The notes beneath the pieces are model-generated. The model ran no database searches. It was not told the origin of the DNA and worked only from the letters and a program-made list of their open reading frames with translations. The position numbers were made by a program, and so were the translations under genes. Shown here one piece after another: positions 18,406-28,142 of a stretch of DNA of 64,000 nt; the stretch's first letter is position 1; the number at the start of each line of letters is the position of its first letter. Source of the stretch: Bacteroidota bacterium (GTDB taxonomy: Bacteria > Bacteroidota > Bacteroidia > Chitinophagales > Saprospiraceae); contig JANSWP010000034.1 in the NCBI GenBank assembly GCA_024743405.1, positions 1-64,000 on the forward strand, in the 5' to 3' direction.

Positions 18406-21400
18406 ATGAACATTCTAAATCCCCTCTTTAGATGGCTAAGTCTTATTAGTCAGCGCTCTTCTTTGTTCCTGAAAACAATGTGTTTTTTAGGGTTCATAGC
18501 TTTATTATATGGATTTGTATCTCCAAATATTCAGCATACTTTCCCTATCGATGAAATAGAAACTGGCCGAGAGGCTCCAATTCTTGCAAATAATTTTTCT
18601 GGATTTGAATTCTCTCCCGTTATTTCGGGAGTGACATTTAACGATCCCAGTGATTGTGAAGTCGAAGATGGAGATATTTCAATAATTGCAACTTCAGGAA
18701 ATGGAACTCTTGAATATTCTATTGATGGAGGAGATACTTGGTCGGCTAATAATGATTTTTCAAGCCTCGCAGCTGGAAACTATAATATTTTTGTTAGAAA
18801 TGATGATGGTACTTGTACTGTTGGTTATGTATTAAATCCATTAGTTTTAGAAGAGCCAGACAATGTGCCAACACTTGGTACTATTACATCAACTGTCCCT
18901 TCGGCTTGTGGGCTAAATGATGGCTTTTTGGTAATAAATGCCAGTGGAAATGGTACAATTGAATACAGTATAAATGGTGGTTTAGACTTTCAGTTGAACC
19001 CAACTTTTATGAACCTAGGGTCAGAGGAGTATATGATTGCATTAAGATTTGTAGGAAGTTCTTGTGTGAGTGAAAATACCTTTTTATTAGGTGGTTCTTC
19101 TATTTGTGTAGATACGGTTCAGGTCAGTATTCCTTACGAAACAACAATGGTTGAATGTCTTGACTCATCCGTTTTTCAAATCTCAGGACTTATTACTTCA
19201 GCTACTTTTTGTAGTCTTGGAAATCAAAATACCGTTATTGCGGCAGCTTTGGATGATGAATGTGTAACGCTCGATCCTGCGGATGGATTTTCGGGAGTTT
19301 CACCAGATTTGATTTGTTTAGTTCATTGTTTTGATAATGATCCTAATAATTGTGATACAACGATAGTGGAGGTGACCGTGGATTGTGATGATTTTATTTC
19401 TGAAGATACGATCACGCTACCATTTGCAGGCAACCCCACTGAAGTTTGTCTTCCTTTGGCTATTTCACAAGCGGCTTTTTTAGATTTATTTTTGGATGAT
19501 GACCCATATATAGGAGGAATTTCAGGTTGTGATCAGGATTCAATAGTTATTTACACTTATTCTTTCCTTTTTGGCGGAGGATTTAGCGGACCATATCTCC
19601 TCGATTCGTGGGATTTTAATGGAGGATCTTTTTCTGGGCAATTTCAAGATGCCAATCAATTAGTGAATTTTATGAATGGTTTGGATCCTGCTGGAATGTG
19701 GACAATTAATATACCCACAAGTACGATCATTGGTGGGGCTCCTGGTGGTAATTATGGAGATATGAATATCACCCATATGGGGTCAGGGACACAGTCGTTG
19801 TTGATGACTAATTTCACTTTTGTTTCTAATGGAACAAATATAAATTTGAATGGTATTGGCACCCATGAGCTCATCGTATCAGATCCAAATACAGGATGTA
19901 TGGATACGGTACAAATTAACTTAACGGGTCAGTTACCAACCATTGATACGATATTGGTTTCTACTTTAATGAATACTCCTTCAGATAATATTTGTTTGGA
20001 TGGAGAAGAATTTTTCAGTGGCTTTATCAGTAGCTTAGGTGTTTGCGAATTACCGCAATATGGAAATGTTCCTTTTGTCGGAGGAACCGATTCTTGCGTA
20101 TATTATCTTCCAACACAAGATTTTGTCGGAAATGACACCTTTTGCCTTTTGGCTTGTGACAATAGCATCCCACAAATTTGTGATACAACGATTGTCATTG
20201 TTTCTGTAGGTGTGCCAAATGATACGCTTTTTCTATCGCTTCCAAATGATGAGCCTATTGATACATGTTTGGCTGAATTGATTCAGTTGCCAAATATTTT
20301 GACTTCAGATATTTGTAATATCAATGCTACTGAAATAGCAGCTATTCCGAATAATGATTGTATTACATTAGATCCGAATGATGGGTTTATAGGTACGACA
20401 GAGGTATGTGTTGTCCATTGCGATGATAGTAGCCCAGCAGTTTGTGATACAACTATTTTGATTGTAAATGTTGCAGATCCATGTACTAGTTTTGATATTA
20501 TTCCAGTTGATGAAATGACGATAGGATCACTTGACGGTAACGCCATTTTGTGCTTGCCTATTCCTTTCGATCAAATTGATGATTATTCAATTTCAGTTAA
20601 TGGAACCTTGGTCACAAGTACAGGCGAATGTGATAATGGATTAGGTTCACAAATTAATTTTAATGTATTCGGAAATTTCGAGGTCATTGTTACTGATGTC
20701 TCTGGTTGTTCAGATACAGTTGCGGTAGAGAGTATTCAAATTGCACCGCCTCCATTAGATTTTGTTTTTATAGAGGCTCCAGGAACACAGCCTTTTGATA
20801 CTTGTTTGACTTCAGATATTTTGCAATTACCTGGGAATATAATAAGTGCCGAAATTTGTGGGATTTTCTCTACTGATGTAGCCGTTTCTCTTGATGAAGA
20901 ATGTGCTACAATTGACTTGGAAGATGATTTCTTAGGGATGACTCAAGTTTGTGTCGTTCATTGTGATGATTCTGTTCCTTCGCTTTGCGATACTACAATC
21001 TTGATAATCAATAGTACCATTTTATGTGATGATATTTTTTCTCAAGATGATTTTGTGATTGTCTCGCCAGATTCCACAGTAGAAATTTGCTTGCCAATAC
21101 TACCTGAAGATATCGATATGTTTGATGTAATGGTGGATGGTTTGCCCTATATCAATGGATATACTGGATGTGATTTTGATTCAGCTCATATCTATGGTTA
21201 TGCCTTGATTTTTGGGCAAGGAAATGATGGACCTTATGATGTGACTTGGAATACCAATGGACAACAATTTATGTCTACTGTTCAAAATATTGCTGAATTG
21301 GTAGACTCTATGAATGTTTGGGATCCTCTTGGTGAATGGATAGATGAAGGTACAACTTTATTTAGTCCAAATTTAAATGGAGATTATGGTCAAATTATTT

Positions 21401-24294
21401 TTGTACATGTTGGAACGATGCTTACTACGACGATTCAGTCAACTTTAATAGGTATTCCTATGAGTATTCAAATTATTGTCAATGGCTTCGGCGACCATAT
21501 TGTTACTATTCAAAATACAGTGGATGGCTGTGAGGATGAACTCCATGTTTTAGTGATTGACGAAAATGAAATTTTAAATCTTTCAACCATAGTTAATACT
21601 GTTTCTGATACTTTTTGCCTTGATACAACTATGTTAAATGGGGTAAATTCATTCGTCATCTGTGATTCACCAAATAATGGAACCATCAATCCTATTGGCG
21701 TTGATTGTTTTAGTTACACCCCTAATCTAAATTATGAAGGATTGGATACGGCTTGTGTGGCTATATGTGATGTTACTGGGTTATGTGATACAACTTTTGT
21801 TTTTATTACCGTTGAACCCATATGTTCAGGTTTCGATCTTTTTACAAATGATACCTTAAGTCTAATTACAGATAATTGTCAAATCCCTGCTGAATATTGT
21901 TTGCCTGTGCCCTTAGATGCTATTGTCAATTTGAGCATTTTAGATAATGGAAATGTATATGCTGGAGGGCTTTCAGGTTGTGATAATGATACTTGTTTGG
22001 CTTATACTTATTTTACGATTCCAGGCTTTGGAAATGTGGGCCCTTACGAATTAGACTCGTGGACAATTGATGGAGTGGGCACTTTTGATGGTCAATTTCA
22101 AGATATTCAAGCCCTCGTAGATTCAATGAACTTATGGGACAATATGGGTACCTGGGAGCTTAACGAACCTCTATTTTTAATTACTAATTGTGGTACTAAT
22201 AATACCTACTCCGATATTATTGTCAATCAGATTTCGACTGGTGCAAATGGAATGGCAGAATTAAACATTCAATTATTTCCAAATGGCACTCAGATCCAGT
22301 TGGATACAGGATTTCATGAATTAGTATTCATTGATATGATTTTGGGATGCGAAGACACGCTTTTGGTTCAAGTCGACTGTCAAACTGATTCTACAGGTTG
22401 TGGAATTATGGCATTATCTGATGAGTTTATCAATGTTTCGGATTGTGATACGATGACTCAATTTTGCTTGGATGTTTCGATATTCGAAATTGGTAATTTT
22501 ACGATAATGGACAATGGAGTGGTTTATACGGGAGCGGTTCAAGCCTGCGATCTTGACCCAAATAATGTAGCAATGGTTTTAGATACAGGGTTCCATCAAT
22601 TAGTACTTGCTGATACGATAAAAGGCTGTTCAGACACTTTTAACATAGTAGTGTCATGCCAAACGATAGATGATATCCTTATAGAAGAAATTATTCCGGT
22701 AGGTGAAACTGTGATTTTCTGTTTAGAAGATTATGGGATAGAGCCTTCGGTTATTGATAGTATTAGTTATACGTGTATAGATATGCAAACCGGTAATGCG
22801 AATTTTGTGATTGATGAAATGAATTGGTGTCTCGAAATTACAGGCGATACGATAGGACTTGATACTGCTTGCTTTAAAGTGTTTTTTGCAGATACCTGCC
22901 TCACGATTGAGGCTTTTATAGAGGTGACGGCTCCGTGTACTCAGGAGTTATTTCCTCAAGATAATATTGGTTTAAATCTATTAGATTGTTCAGTAGGAGA
23001 GGGGGAAATTTGCTTGCCAATATTGTTGCCTCAATTATCCAACCAACTCATTCAGGTCAATGGGGTGCCTTATATGGGAGAACTTGTACCCTGCAATTTT
23101 GATAGTATTTTTAGCCTTAATTGTATTAATTTACCAAGTAGTGGAAATCTTGGACCCTATATTTTAGATAGTTGGATAATTAATGGGAATGATGCTACTG
23201 GTGTGTTTGATGATTGCGACGAGTTAGTAGATTTGATGAATATGCTTGACCCAACAGGCAATTGGGAAAGAATAGGAACTTTGATCACAGGAGGCAATTC
23301 AAACTCTACTTATGGACCTCTAGAAATAACACAAGACCTTACCGGAGCAGTATCTATTTTGCCGATTAATTCTTCCTTTATTCCACTTGGAACGGCGATT
23401 ACGCTTCCAATTGGAACTTTCTCATTGACTTTTCAAGATACAACCACCGGTTGTCGCGATACTTTAATCACGACATTAGATTGTCTCAATACTGAGATCT
23501 TTGAAGGTACAATTTTAGTTGGTGCGACGGATACTTTATGTTTTGATACGACCGAATTGATAGGCAATCTGGCTACTATAGAGAATGTTTGTGAAGATGC
23601 TTCTGGTGAATTCGTCCTTTTTGAAATATTGAATGATACGTGTATTACGTATACTGGGATCGAACCTGGTTTGGATAGTGCTTGCATTATTCTTTGTGAT
23701 GACCTCGGATTGTGTGATACGACTTATGTTTATATAACGACTTTGCCAAGTGATGATATGTTGCCGATTGCGGTCAATGATACAGTGACTTCGGGAATGG
23801 ATTTGCCAATTGGTATCAACGTACTCGAAAATGACATTATCCTAAATGTGCAGGATTTTTTCATTCTAAATCAGCCTAATAACGGTGATGTCCTGTTCTT
23901 ACCTGATGGCACGGCCAATTATGTGCCTGATCCAGGTTATTGTGATAGTGTAGTACCTGATAGTTTTACTTATGTTGTCTGTAACCCTATTGGGTGTGAT
24001 ACAGCGACGGTTTTCGTTTATGTTGAATGTACAGAGCTCATCGTTTATGATGGATTCTCTCCAAACAATGATGGGGTCAATGAAACTTTTGTTATTCAAG
24101 GGCTGAATCTATTTGGCAACCACAAGGTCTATGTCTTTAATCGTTGGGGAGAACGTGTATATGAGTCTGAAAATTATCAGAACGATTGGGATGGAACTTG
24201 GGAAGGCAAAGATTTACCTGATGGCACCTATTTTTATATGATTGAAATAGATGGAGAAGATACAAGGACGGGATATATACAGTTGAATCGATAA
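18406..24294 (+). CDS. Giant Cys-rich repeat protein with gliding/T9SS C-terminal domain
   Basis: The frame is open from TTG 18205 (2029 codons), with ATGs at 18286, 18331, 18373 and 18406. I prefer 18406 because it puts the hydrophobic segment (FLGFIALLYGF) about 25-38 residues from the start as a signal peptide; 18373 is also possible. The mature protein has two SprB-like repeats first, then many repeats of an unnamed module. Each ends in a C(D/N)TT(I/F)..V.V pattern and often includes VC(V/L)VHCDDS or DSMN.WDP.G.W blocks. A cadherin/Ig-like segment (PIAVNDTVTSG) and a CHU_C domain (DGFSPNNDGVNETF, FNRWGERVYES, WDGTWEGKDLPDGTY) end it. Surface adhesin exported by T9SS is the likely role. 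Confidence 0.85.
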   Translation: MNILNPLFRWLSLISQRSSLFLKTMCFLGFIALLYGFVSPNIQHTFPIDEIETGREAPILANNFSGFEFSPVISGVTFNDPSDCEVEDGDISIIATSGNGTLEYSIDGGDTWSANNDFSSLAAGNYNIFVRNDDGTCTVGYVLNPLVLEEPDNVPTLGTITSTVPSACGLNDGFLVINASGNGTIEYSINGGLDFQLNPTFMNLGSEEYMIALRFVGSSCVSENTFLLGGSSICVDTVQVSIPYETTMVECLDSSVFQISGLITSATFCSLGNQNTVIAAALDDECVTLDPADGFSGVSPDLICLVHCFDNDPNNCDTTIVEVTVDCDDFISEDTITLPFAGNPTEVCLPLAISQAAFLDLFLDDDPYIGGISGCDQDSIVIYTYSFLFGGGFSGPYLLDSWDFNGGSFSGQFQDANQLVNFMNGLDPAGMWTINIPTSTIIGGAPGGNYGDMNITHMGSGTQSLLMTNFTFVSNGTNINLNGIGTHELIVSDPNTGCMDTVQINLTGQLPTIDTILVSTLMNTPSDNICLDGEEFFSGFISSLGVCELPQYGNVPFVGGTDSCVYYLPTQDFVGNDTFCLLACDNSIPQICDTTIVIVSVGVPNDTLFLSLPNDEPIDTCLAELIQLPNILTSDICNINATEIAAIPNNDCITLDPNDGFIGTTEVCVVHCDDSSPAVCDTTILIVNVADPCTSFDIIPVDEMTIGSLDGNAILCLPIPFDQIDDYSISVNGTLVTSTGECDNGLGSQINFNVFGNFEVIVTDVSGCSDTVAVESIQIAPPPLDFVFIEAPGTQPFDTCLTSDILQLPGNIISAEICGIFSTDVAVSLDEECATIDLEDDFLGMTQVCVVHCDDSVPSLCDTTILIINSTILCDDIFSQDDFVIVSPDSTVEICLPILPEDIDMFDVMVDGLPYINGYTGCDFDSAHIYGYALIFGQGNDGPYDVTWNTNGQQFMSTVQNIAELVDSMNVWDPLGEWIDEGTTLFSPNLNGDYGQIIFVHVGTMLTTTIQSTLIGIPMSIQIIVNGFGDHIVTIQNTVDGCEDELHVLVIDENEILNLSTIVNTVSDTFCLDTTMLNGVNSFVICDSPNNGTINPIGVDCFSYTPNLNYEGLDTACVAICDVTGLCDTTFVFITVEPICSGFDLFTNDTLSLITDNCQIPAEYCLPVPLDAIVNLSILDNGNVYAGGLSGCDNDTCLAYTYFTIPGFGNVGPYELDSWTIDGVGTFDGQFQDIQALVDSMNLWDNMGTWELNEPLFLITNCGTNNTYSDIIVNQISTGANGMAELNIQLFPNGTQIQLDTGFHELVFIDMILGCEDTLLVQVDCQTDSTGCGIMALSDEFINVSDCDTMTQFCLDVSIFEIGNFTIMDNGVVYTGAVQACDLDPNNVAMVLDTGFHQLVLADTIKGCSDTFNIVVSCQTIDDILIEEIIPVGETVIFCLEDYGIEPSVIDSISYTCIDMQTGNANFVIDEMNWCLEITGDTIGLDTACFKVFFADTCLTIEAFIEVTAPCTQELFPQDNIGLNLLDCSVGEGEICLPILLPQLSNQLIQVNGVPYMGELVPCNFDSIFSLNCINLPSSGNLGPYILDSWIINGNDATGVFDDCDELVDLMNMLDPTGNWERIGTLITGGNSNSTYGPLEITQDLTGAVSILPINSSFIPLGTAITLPIGTFSLTFQDTTTGCRDTLITTLDCLNTEIFEGTILVGATDTLCFDTTELIGNLATIENVCEDASGEFVLFEILNDTCITYTGIEPGLDSACIILCDDLGLCDTTYVYITTLPSDDMLPIAVNDTVTSGMDLPIGINVLENDIILNVQDFFILNQPNNGDVLFLPDGTANYVPDPGYCDSVVPDSFTYVVCNPIGCDTATVFVYVECTELIVYDGFSPNNDGVNETFVIQGLNLFGNHKVYVFNRWGERVYESENYQNDWDGTWEGKDLPDGTYFYMIEIDGEDTRTGYIQLNR

Positions 24295-24327
24295 CCTGAT
24301 GAAGTATATCTTATTATAAATCATTAA

Positions 24328-24361
24328 AAGAGCCTTTGATTGACAGAAATCAAAGGCTCTT
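24328..24361. terminator. Strong bidirectional terminator
   Basis: AAGAGCCTTTGATT (24328-24341) pairs perfectly over 14 bp with 24348-24361, with a 6-nt loop. It lies between the convergent giant adhesin gene and the T9SS-sorted protein gene. Confidence 0.8.
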
Positions 24362-24393
24362 GTAGTTCTAATCAAGTACTAAATGACGAAAGC

Positions 24394-25134
24394 TTAATTC
24401 CGTATAATCTTCTGAATGTCTATTTTACCCTCTTTTTCAATTTTTACGAAATAAATTCCTTTGTTAAATCTCGTCAAATTGAACTCCCTGAATTCATTTT
24501 CATGCATATCAAAAACGTCCAATATTTTTCCATTAGAATTTAACAAACCAATTTTTATCTTTTGATAGGAGTTATTTCTCAAAAAGACAAAATCTGTGGT
24601 TGGATTTGGAAATATTTCCATAAAAGAATCTTTTTCTAAATAATTAGTTGCCGTGGTCGTTGGGTCAAAGGCAGTATAATCAAACACTACGGTCAAGGTA
24701 TCAGTTGGGTTCTCAATTGGGAAAAACATAAATTCAGCATATAAATCCCCAGCCGCCATATTAGGAAAAAGTTGAAGTATGAATTTATCTGTTGATCCTG
24801 TTATTGGTGGCAAAAAGAAATCGGCACTATCTAATTTATTTGCTGGCATGTAAAAATTATTAGGGTCTTGTACTGCAATATCCCAAACCGCACTATTTCC
24901 GCCACCGCCTTGACCTATAGACTGAGTGCCTTCAATTTTAGTCCGAATCCACCGCATTTGAAGTGTATCGTTGGTTAGGTTTTCAAATTGTGTGTAACTA
25001 TAGAAAACGAAGATGTTGGCTGATTTATAGGCAGTTATGAGTTGTGGGCTTGCAGAAAAACTCGTTTGTGCATTGATAGAAAAGGAAAGAAAGAAACTTA
25101 GAATAGATAGGAAATAGAAGTTTGACTTATGCAT
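24394..25134 (-). CDS. Secreted protein with T9SS type-A sorting domain
   Basis: The 246-residue protein has a signal peptide (MHKSNFYFLSILSFFLSFSINAQ). A beta-rich domain of unknown function follows (about 25-165), with a central FYMPANKLDSADFFLPP segment. A C-terminal type-A T9SS sorting domain (about 170-246) contains MEIFPNPTTDFVFLRN, LLNSNGKILDVFDM and a closing GIYFVKIEKEGKIDIQKIIRN-like pattern. The sorting tail says it is exported through the outer membrane and probably anchored. The central domain is not one I recognise. Confidence 0.8.
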   Translation of the reverse strand: MHKSNFYFLSILSFFLSFSINAQTSFSASPQLITAYKSANIFVFYSYTQFENLTNDTLQMRWIRTKIEGTQSIGQGGGGNSAVWDIAVQDPNNFYMPANKLDSADFFLPPITGSTDKFILQLFPNMAAGDLYAEFMFFPIENPTDTLTVVFDYTAFDPTTTATNYLEKDSFMEIFPNPTTDFVFLRNNSYQKIKIGLLNSNGKILDVFDMHENEFREFNLTRFNKGIYFVKIEKEGKIDIQKIIRN

Positions 25135-25195
25135 TTTTTTTGATTTTTCAGATTTTAGAAGCGCAAAAATCTATATTCTTTTTGAAACAAAGGAT

Positions 25196-25360
25196 TAGAC
25201 TTTATTCTAAAAAGTTTTGTATGGCTAAAAATTAGTCTTTCGCCTTCACTCTTCGTCTCGTACTCACCTTAATAGCTAAGGCTATTAGGTTCTGTGCGTG
25301 CCTCGATTGAAAACAAAATCCAAAATTTTTATCTCCTAAAACCTTTTAGAATAAAGTCTA
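25196..25360. repeat. MITE-like element, TAGACTTTATTCTAAAA ends
   Basis: Perfect 17-bp inverted termini are at 25196-25212 and 25344-25360. The interior holds a palindromic CCTTAATAGCTAAGG-like core flanked by CGTCTCG and GTGCCTCG blocks. It occupies most of the 254-bp gap between the T9SS protein and the cyclase gene. Confidence 0.75.
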
Positions 25361-25388
25361 TTACATCTGTCTAAAGTTGCAGTAATAT

Positions 25389-26156
25389 TTAGTACTCCAT
25401 AATCGCCACCACCCGTGCCGGAGCGGCCGAAGCGCCTACAATTTTCATCGGAAAAACAGCTACTTTAAATCCAAAAGCAGGCAAAGCCTTCAAGTTTGTT
25501 AATTGCTCAATATGACAATATTCTTTTCTTGCACCCACTAAATGACCTTCCCAAAACAACTCCGAATTACCTGTTTCTTTGGCTTTTTTGATTTGATACC
25601 GGAGTGGTAAATCCCAACCCCACTGGTCAATTCCCATGACTTTGATACCTTGATCTATAAGCCATTCTGTCGCTTCTGCACTCATGCCGGTACCTCGATC
25701 AGGAAATTCATTGGTTCCCATAAATTGGTCGCGGTCTGTTCGGATTAAAACGATGTTTCCTGCTTCTATTTTTGCACCTGATTTTGCCAAATCCGCTGTC
25801 AGATCCTCAATTGTAATTGCTTCATTATCAGGTTTATGGGACATGTCTATTACGATGCCATCACCATAACACCAATCTAAAGGGACTTCATCAATGGTCT
25901 TTGCTTTTTTCCCACCTACCGTTGGCGAATAATGCCAAGGCGCATCAATATGAGTCGTCGAATGAACGCCCATTTTTTGGATCGTGTCATCTGCCCAACC
26001 CATAAAATTTTTCGGAAAAAGCTTGAATGGTAAACCTAAAAAGCGAATCAACCATTTTGCTTTTCGATGGGGTTTGTGTTTGATTTTGACCTTCATAAAC
26101 CAAGGGTCATTCGCATTATATTGAATGGGCTTGGTTAGATCGATAATAGTAGGCAT
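25389..26156 (-). CDS. Cyclase family (kynurenine formamidase-like) hydrolase
   Basis: The 255-residue cytoplasmic protein belongs to the cyclase superfamily that includes kynurenine formamidase and isatin hydrolase. The metal-binding motif HSTTHIDAPWHYSP (HxxTHxDxPxH, about residues 72-85) is intact. A later segment, IVLIRTDRDQF (about 130-140), and the GIDQWGWD region are typical of the fold. The physiological substrate is not predictable; no tryptophan-catabolic genes are adjacent. It is separated from nhaC by a hairpin-rich inverted-repeat element. Confidence 0.85.
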   Translation of the reverse strand: MPTIIDLTKPIQYNANDPWFMKVKIKHKPHRKAKWLIRFLGLPFKLFPKNFMGWADDTIQKMGVHSTTHIDAPWHYSPTVGGKKAKTIDEVPLDWCYGDGIVIDMSHKPDNEAITIEDLTADLAKSGAKIEAGNIVLIRTDRDQFMGTNEFPDRGTGMSAEATEWLIDQGIKVMGIDQWGWDLPLRYQIKKAKETGNSELFWEGHLVGARKEYCHIEQLTNLKALPAFGFKVAVFPMKIVGASAAPARVVAIMEY

Positions 26157-26195
26157 CAGTGAGTTCTTTTGTTACGATTAGGAATACTCATTACT

Positions 26196-26411
26196 TAAGT
26201 AAGTGCTAAGACATAAACAACTTCCACTTATTTTACTGCAACATCGCGCCAAAGGCGCCCGTTGCAGCAATGGTGGTCTTGGAGGGCAGTTTAATTGAAT
26301 AACCTGAAAATCAGGTTATTCAATTAAACTGCCCTCCAAACCTCCTTAGCGCGCCTAGCCGTAGGCGATGGCGCGCAATAGGTAACTTATTTATGTCCAA
26401 GCACTTACTTA
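26196..26411. repeat. Inverted-repeat element with multiple hairpins
   Basis: Ends at 26196-26223 and 26384-26411 are inverted copies (about 24 of 28 matching). Inside are three hairpins: CTGCAAC..GTTGCAG around 26237-26268, a perfect 29-bp stem at 26279-26307/26311-26339, and GCGCG-rich arms at 26348-26377. The right terminus covers the stop codon of nhaC, so the element lies flush with or within the gene end. Confidence 0.75.
26279..26339. terminator. Perfect 29-bp hairpin between nhaC and cyclase gene
   Basis: The two 29-nt arms are exactly complementary with a 3-nt AAA loop. It may terminate nhaC transcription, or be the core of the surrounding mobile element. The lack of any mismatch suggests recent origin or active maintenance. 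Confidence 0.6.
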
Positions 26412-27862
26412 CCTTCTTTAAGCATTTTTATTTTGATTTTAAATGCGGCAAAAAGTAAGGTCATAAAAGGACTTAAATAATTGAATATAGCATAAGCAAA
26501 ATAATCAAAAACAGAGACACCTAATACACTAGACTGGTAAGCTCCACAGGTGTTCCAAGGAACTAAAACTGAAGTCACAGTACCTGAATCTTCTAATGTT
26601 CGACTTAAGTTTTCAGGCGCTAGTCCTTTTTCTTCATAAGCTTTTGAAAACATTTTTCCAGGAACGACAATTGCCAAATATTGGTCAGAAGCAGTAAAGT
26701 TTATTGCCAAACAGCTAGCTACTGTACTTGCAAATAATCCAAAAATGGAATCTGTTAATTGTAAAAGTGCACCACTTATTCTCGACAATGCACCGATCGC
26801 TTCCATAATACCACCGAAAACCAGCGCACAAATGATTAACCAAATGGTACCTAACATACCACTCATGCCACTGGCAGAAAACAGGTCATTCAATTCAGCA
26901 TTGGAGGTTTCAATTGCTGTGTCTACCGTCATGGCTTGCATAACGCCTTTATAAGCAGCAGTGAATGAAAGAGAATCTGTGCCTGCAATTTTTGCTACAA
27001 TATCCGGTTGGAAAATAATGGCAAACAAACCACCTAAAAGGGTACCTGCTAATAAAGCAATTAATGGTTTTGTTCTTTTGACAATTAGAAAAATAACGGC
27101 TGCAGGGACTAAAAATAGCCATAAATTAATATTAAAAGCTTCGTCAATAGAACCTAATAATGCAGTTGTATCGATATCACCTGTAGGACTTTGAGTGAAT
27201 CCTAATATGATAAAAATGACCAACGTAATCGAAATGGTAGGCACTGTCGTATATGCCATATACCTAATATGAGTGAATAATTCAGCACCCGCCATCGCCG
27301 GTGCGAGATTGGTGGTATCGGAAAGCGGAGACATTTTATCACCAAAATAAGCACCCGAAATAACTGCTCCAGCTACCATTCCAAGGTTGAAACCCATCGC
27401 TTGCCCAATTCCTATTAATGCAATTCCGACAGTAGCAGATGTTGTCCAAGAACTACCTGTTGCAATAGAGATAACTGCACAAATAATTATTGTTGCTGGA
27501 AGAAATATAGTCGGATTCAAAATCATCAAACCATAATAAATCATTGAAGGAATGATGCCACTTATAAGCCATGTTCCGGCCAATGCACCTACAAAAAGCA
27601 AAATCAAAATAGCCCCTGTTGTAGATTTTATATTATTGCCGACCTCCTCAATCATTCGTGCATAAGACACCTTATTTCTAAAACCAACAATGGCTGCCAC
27701 TGCCCCACCCATTAATAAGATAAATTGATTAGAACCACTCAATGCATCGTCGCCAAAAACGAAAAGAACATTATAGGCAAGCATAATGATGAGCGCAATG
27801 ACGGGAATTAAGGCTTCCCAAATATTCAATTCCTTGTTATGTATGATTTTCGCTTCTTCCAT
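26405..27862 (-). CDS. nhaC: NhaC family Na+/H+ antiporter
   Basis: The 485-residue inner-membrane protein has about 11-12 hydrophobic helices. The conserved NhaC features are ATGSSWTTSATVGIALIGIGQAMG (about 125-150, in parts), GAYFGDKMSPLSDTTNLAPA (about 170-190) and LVPWNTCGAYQSSVLG near the C-terminus. NhaC antiporters exchange sodium for protons, fitting a marine or salt-exposed organism. Length matches the family. Its stop codon lies within the terminal repeat of the downstream palindromic element. Confidence 0.9.
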   Translation of the reverse strand: MEEAKIIHNKELNIWEALIPVIALIIMLAYNVLFVFGDDALSGSNQFILLMGGAVAAIVGFRNKVSYARMIEEVGNNIKSTTGAILILLFVGALAGTWLISGIIPSMIYYGLMILNPTIFLPATIIICAVISIATGSSWTTSATVGIALIGIGQAMGFNLGMVAGAVISGAYFGDKMSPLSDTTNLAPAMAGAELFTHIRYMAYTTVPTISITLVIFIILGFTQSPTGDIDTTALLGSIDEAFNINLWLFLVPAAVIFLIVKRTKPLIALLAGTLLGGLFAIIFQPDIVAKIAGTDSLSFTAAYKGVMQAMTVDTAIETSNAELNDLFSASGMSGMLGTIWLIICALVFGGIMEAIGALSRISGALLQLTDSIFGLFASTVASCLAINFTASDQYLAIVVPGKMFSKAYEEKGLAPENLSRTLEDSGTVTSVLVPWNTCGAYQSSVLGVSVFDYFAYAIFNYLSPFMTLLFAAFKIKIKMLKEGK

Positions 27863-27882
27863 TTATGTTTTGATTGTTTTGA

Positions 27883-28050
27883 TTAAGGGAGTTGGTAAAA
27901 AATAAGGCACCCAATTTTGTGTAGTAATATTTTATTCGGTCAAGGCAAAAAACGTAGGCATACCCAAAGGTATAGCGAGGCTTTTTAACGATGAATGAAT
28001 AAAAAAAGAACAAGTAAAATGGGTAGGTTATTTCTTACCAACTCCCTTAA
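27883..28050. repeat. MITE-like element upstream of nhaC
   Basis: Ends at 27883-27912 and 28021-28050 are inverted copies with about 26 of 30 matches (core GGGAGTTGGTAA). The interior block at 27945-27990 runs GGCAAAAAACG, a CC..GG palindrome, GCGAGG and TTTTTAACG. It lies in the leader of nhaC, so the nhaC promoter may be inside or beyond it. Confidence 0.75.
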
Positions 28051-28142
28051 AAAAGGAAGTCCAAAATAGACAAATATTATCGAATGATAAATGGTCATAT
28101 AATATTGAAGAATAGTTAGTTGATAATCAACGGTTTAATTAA

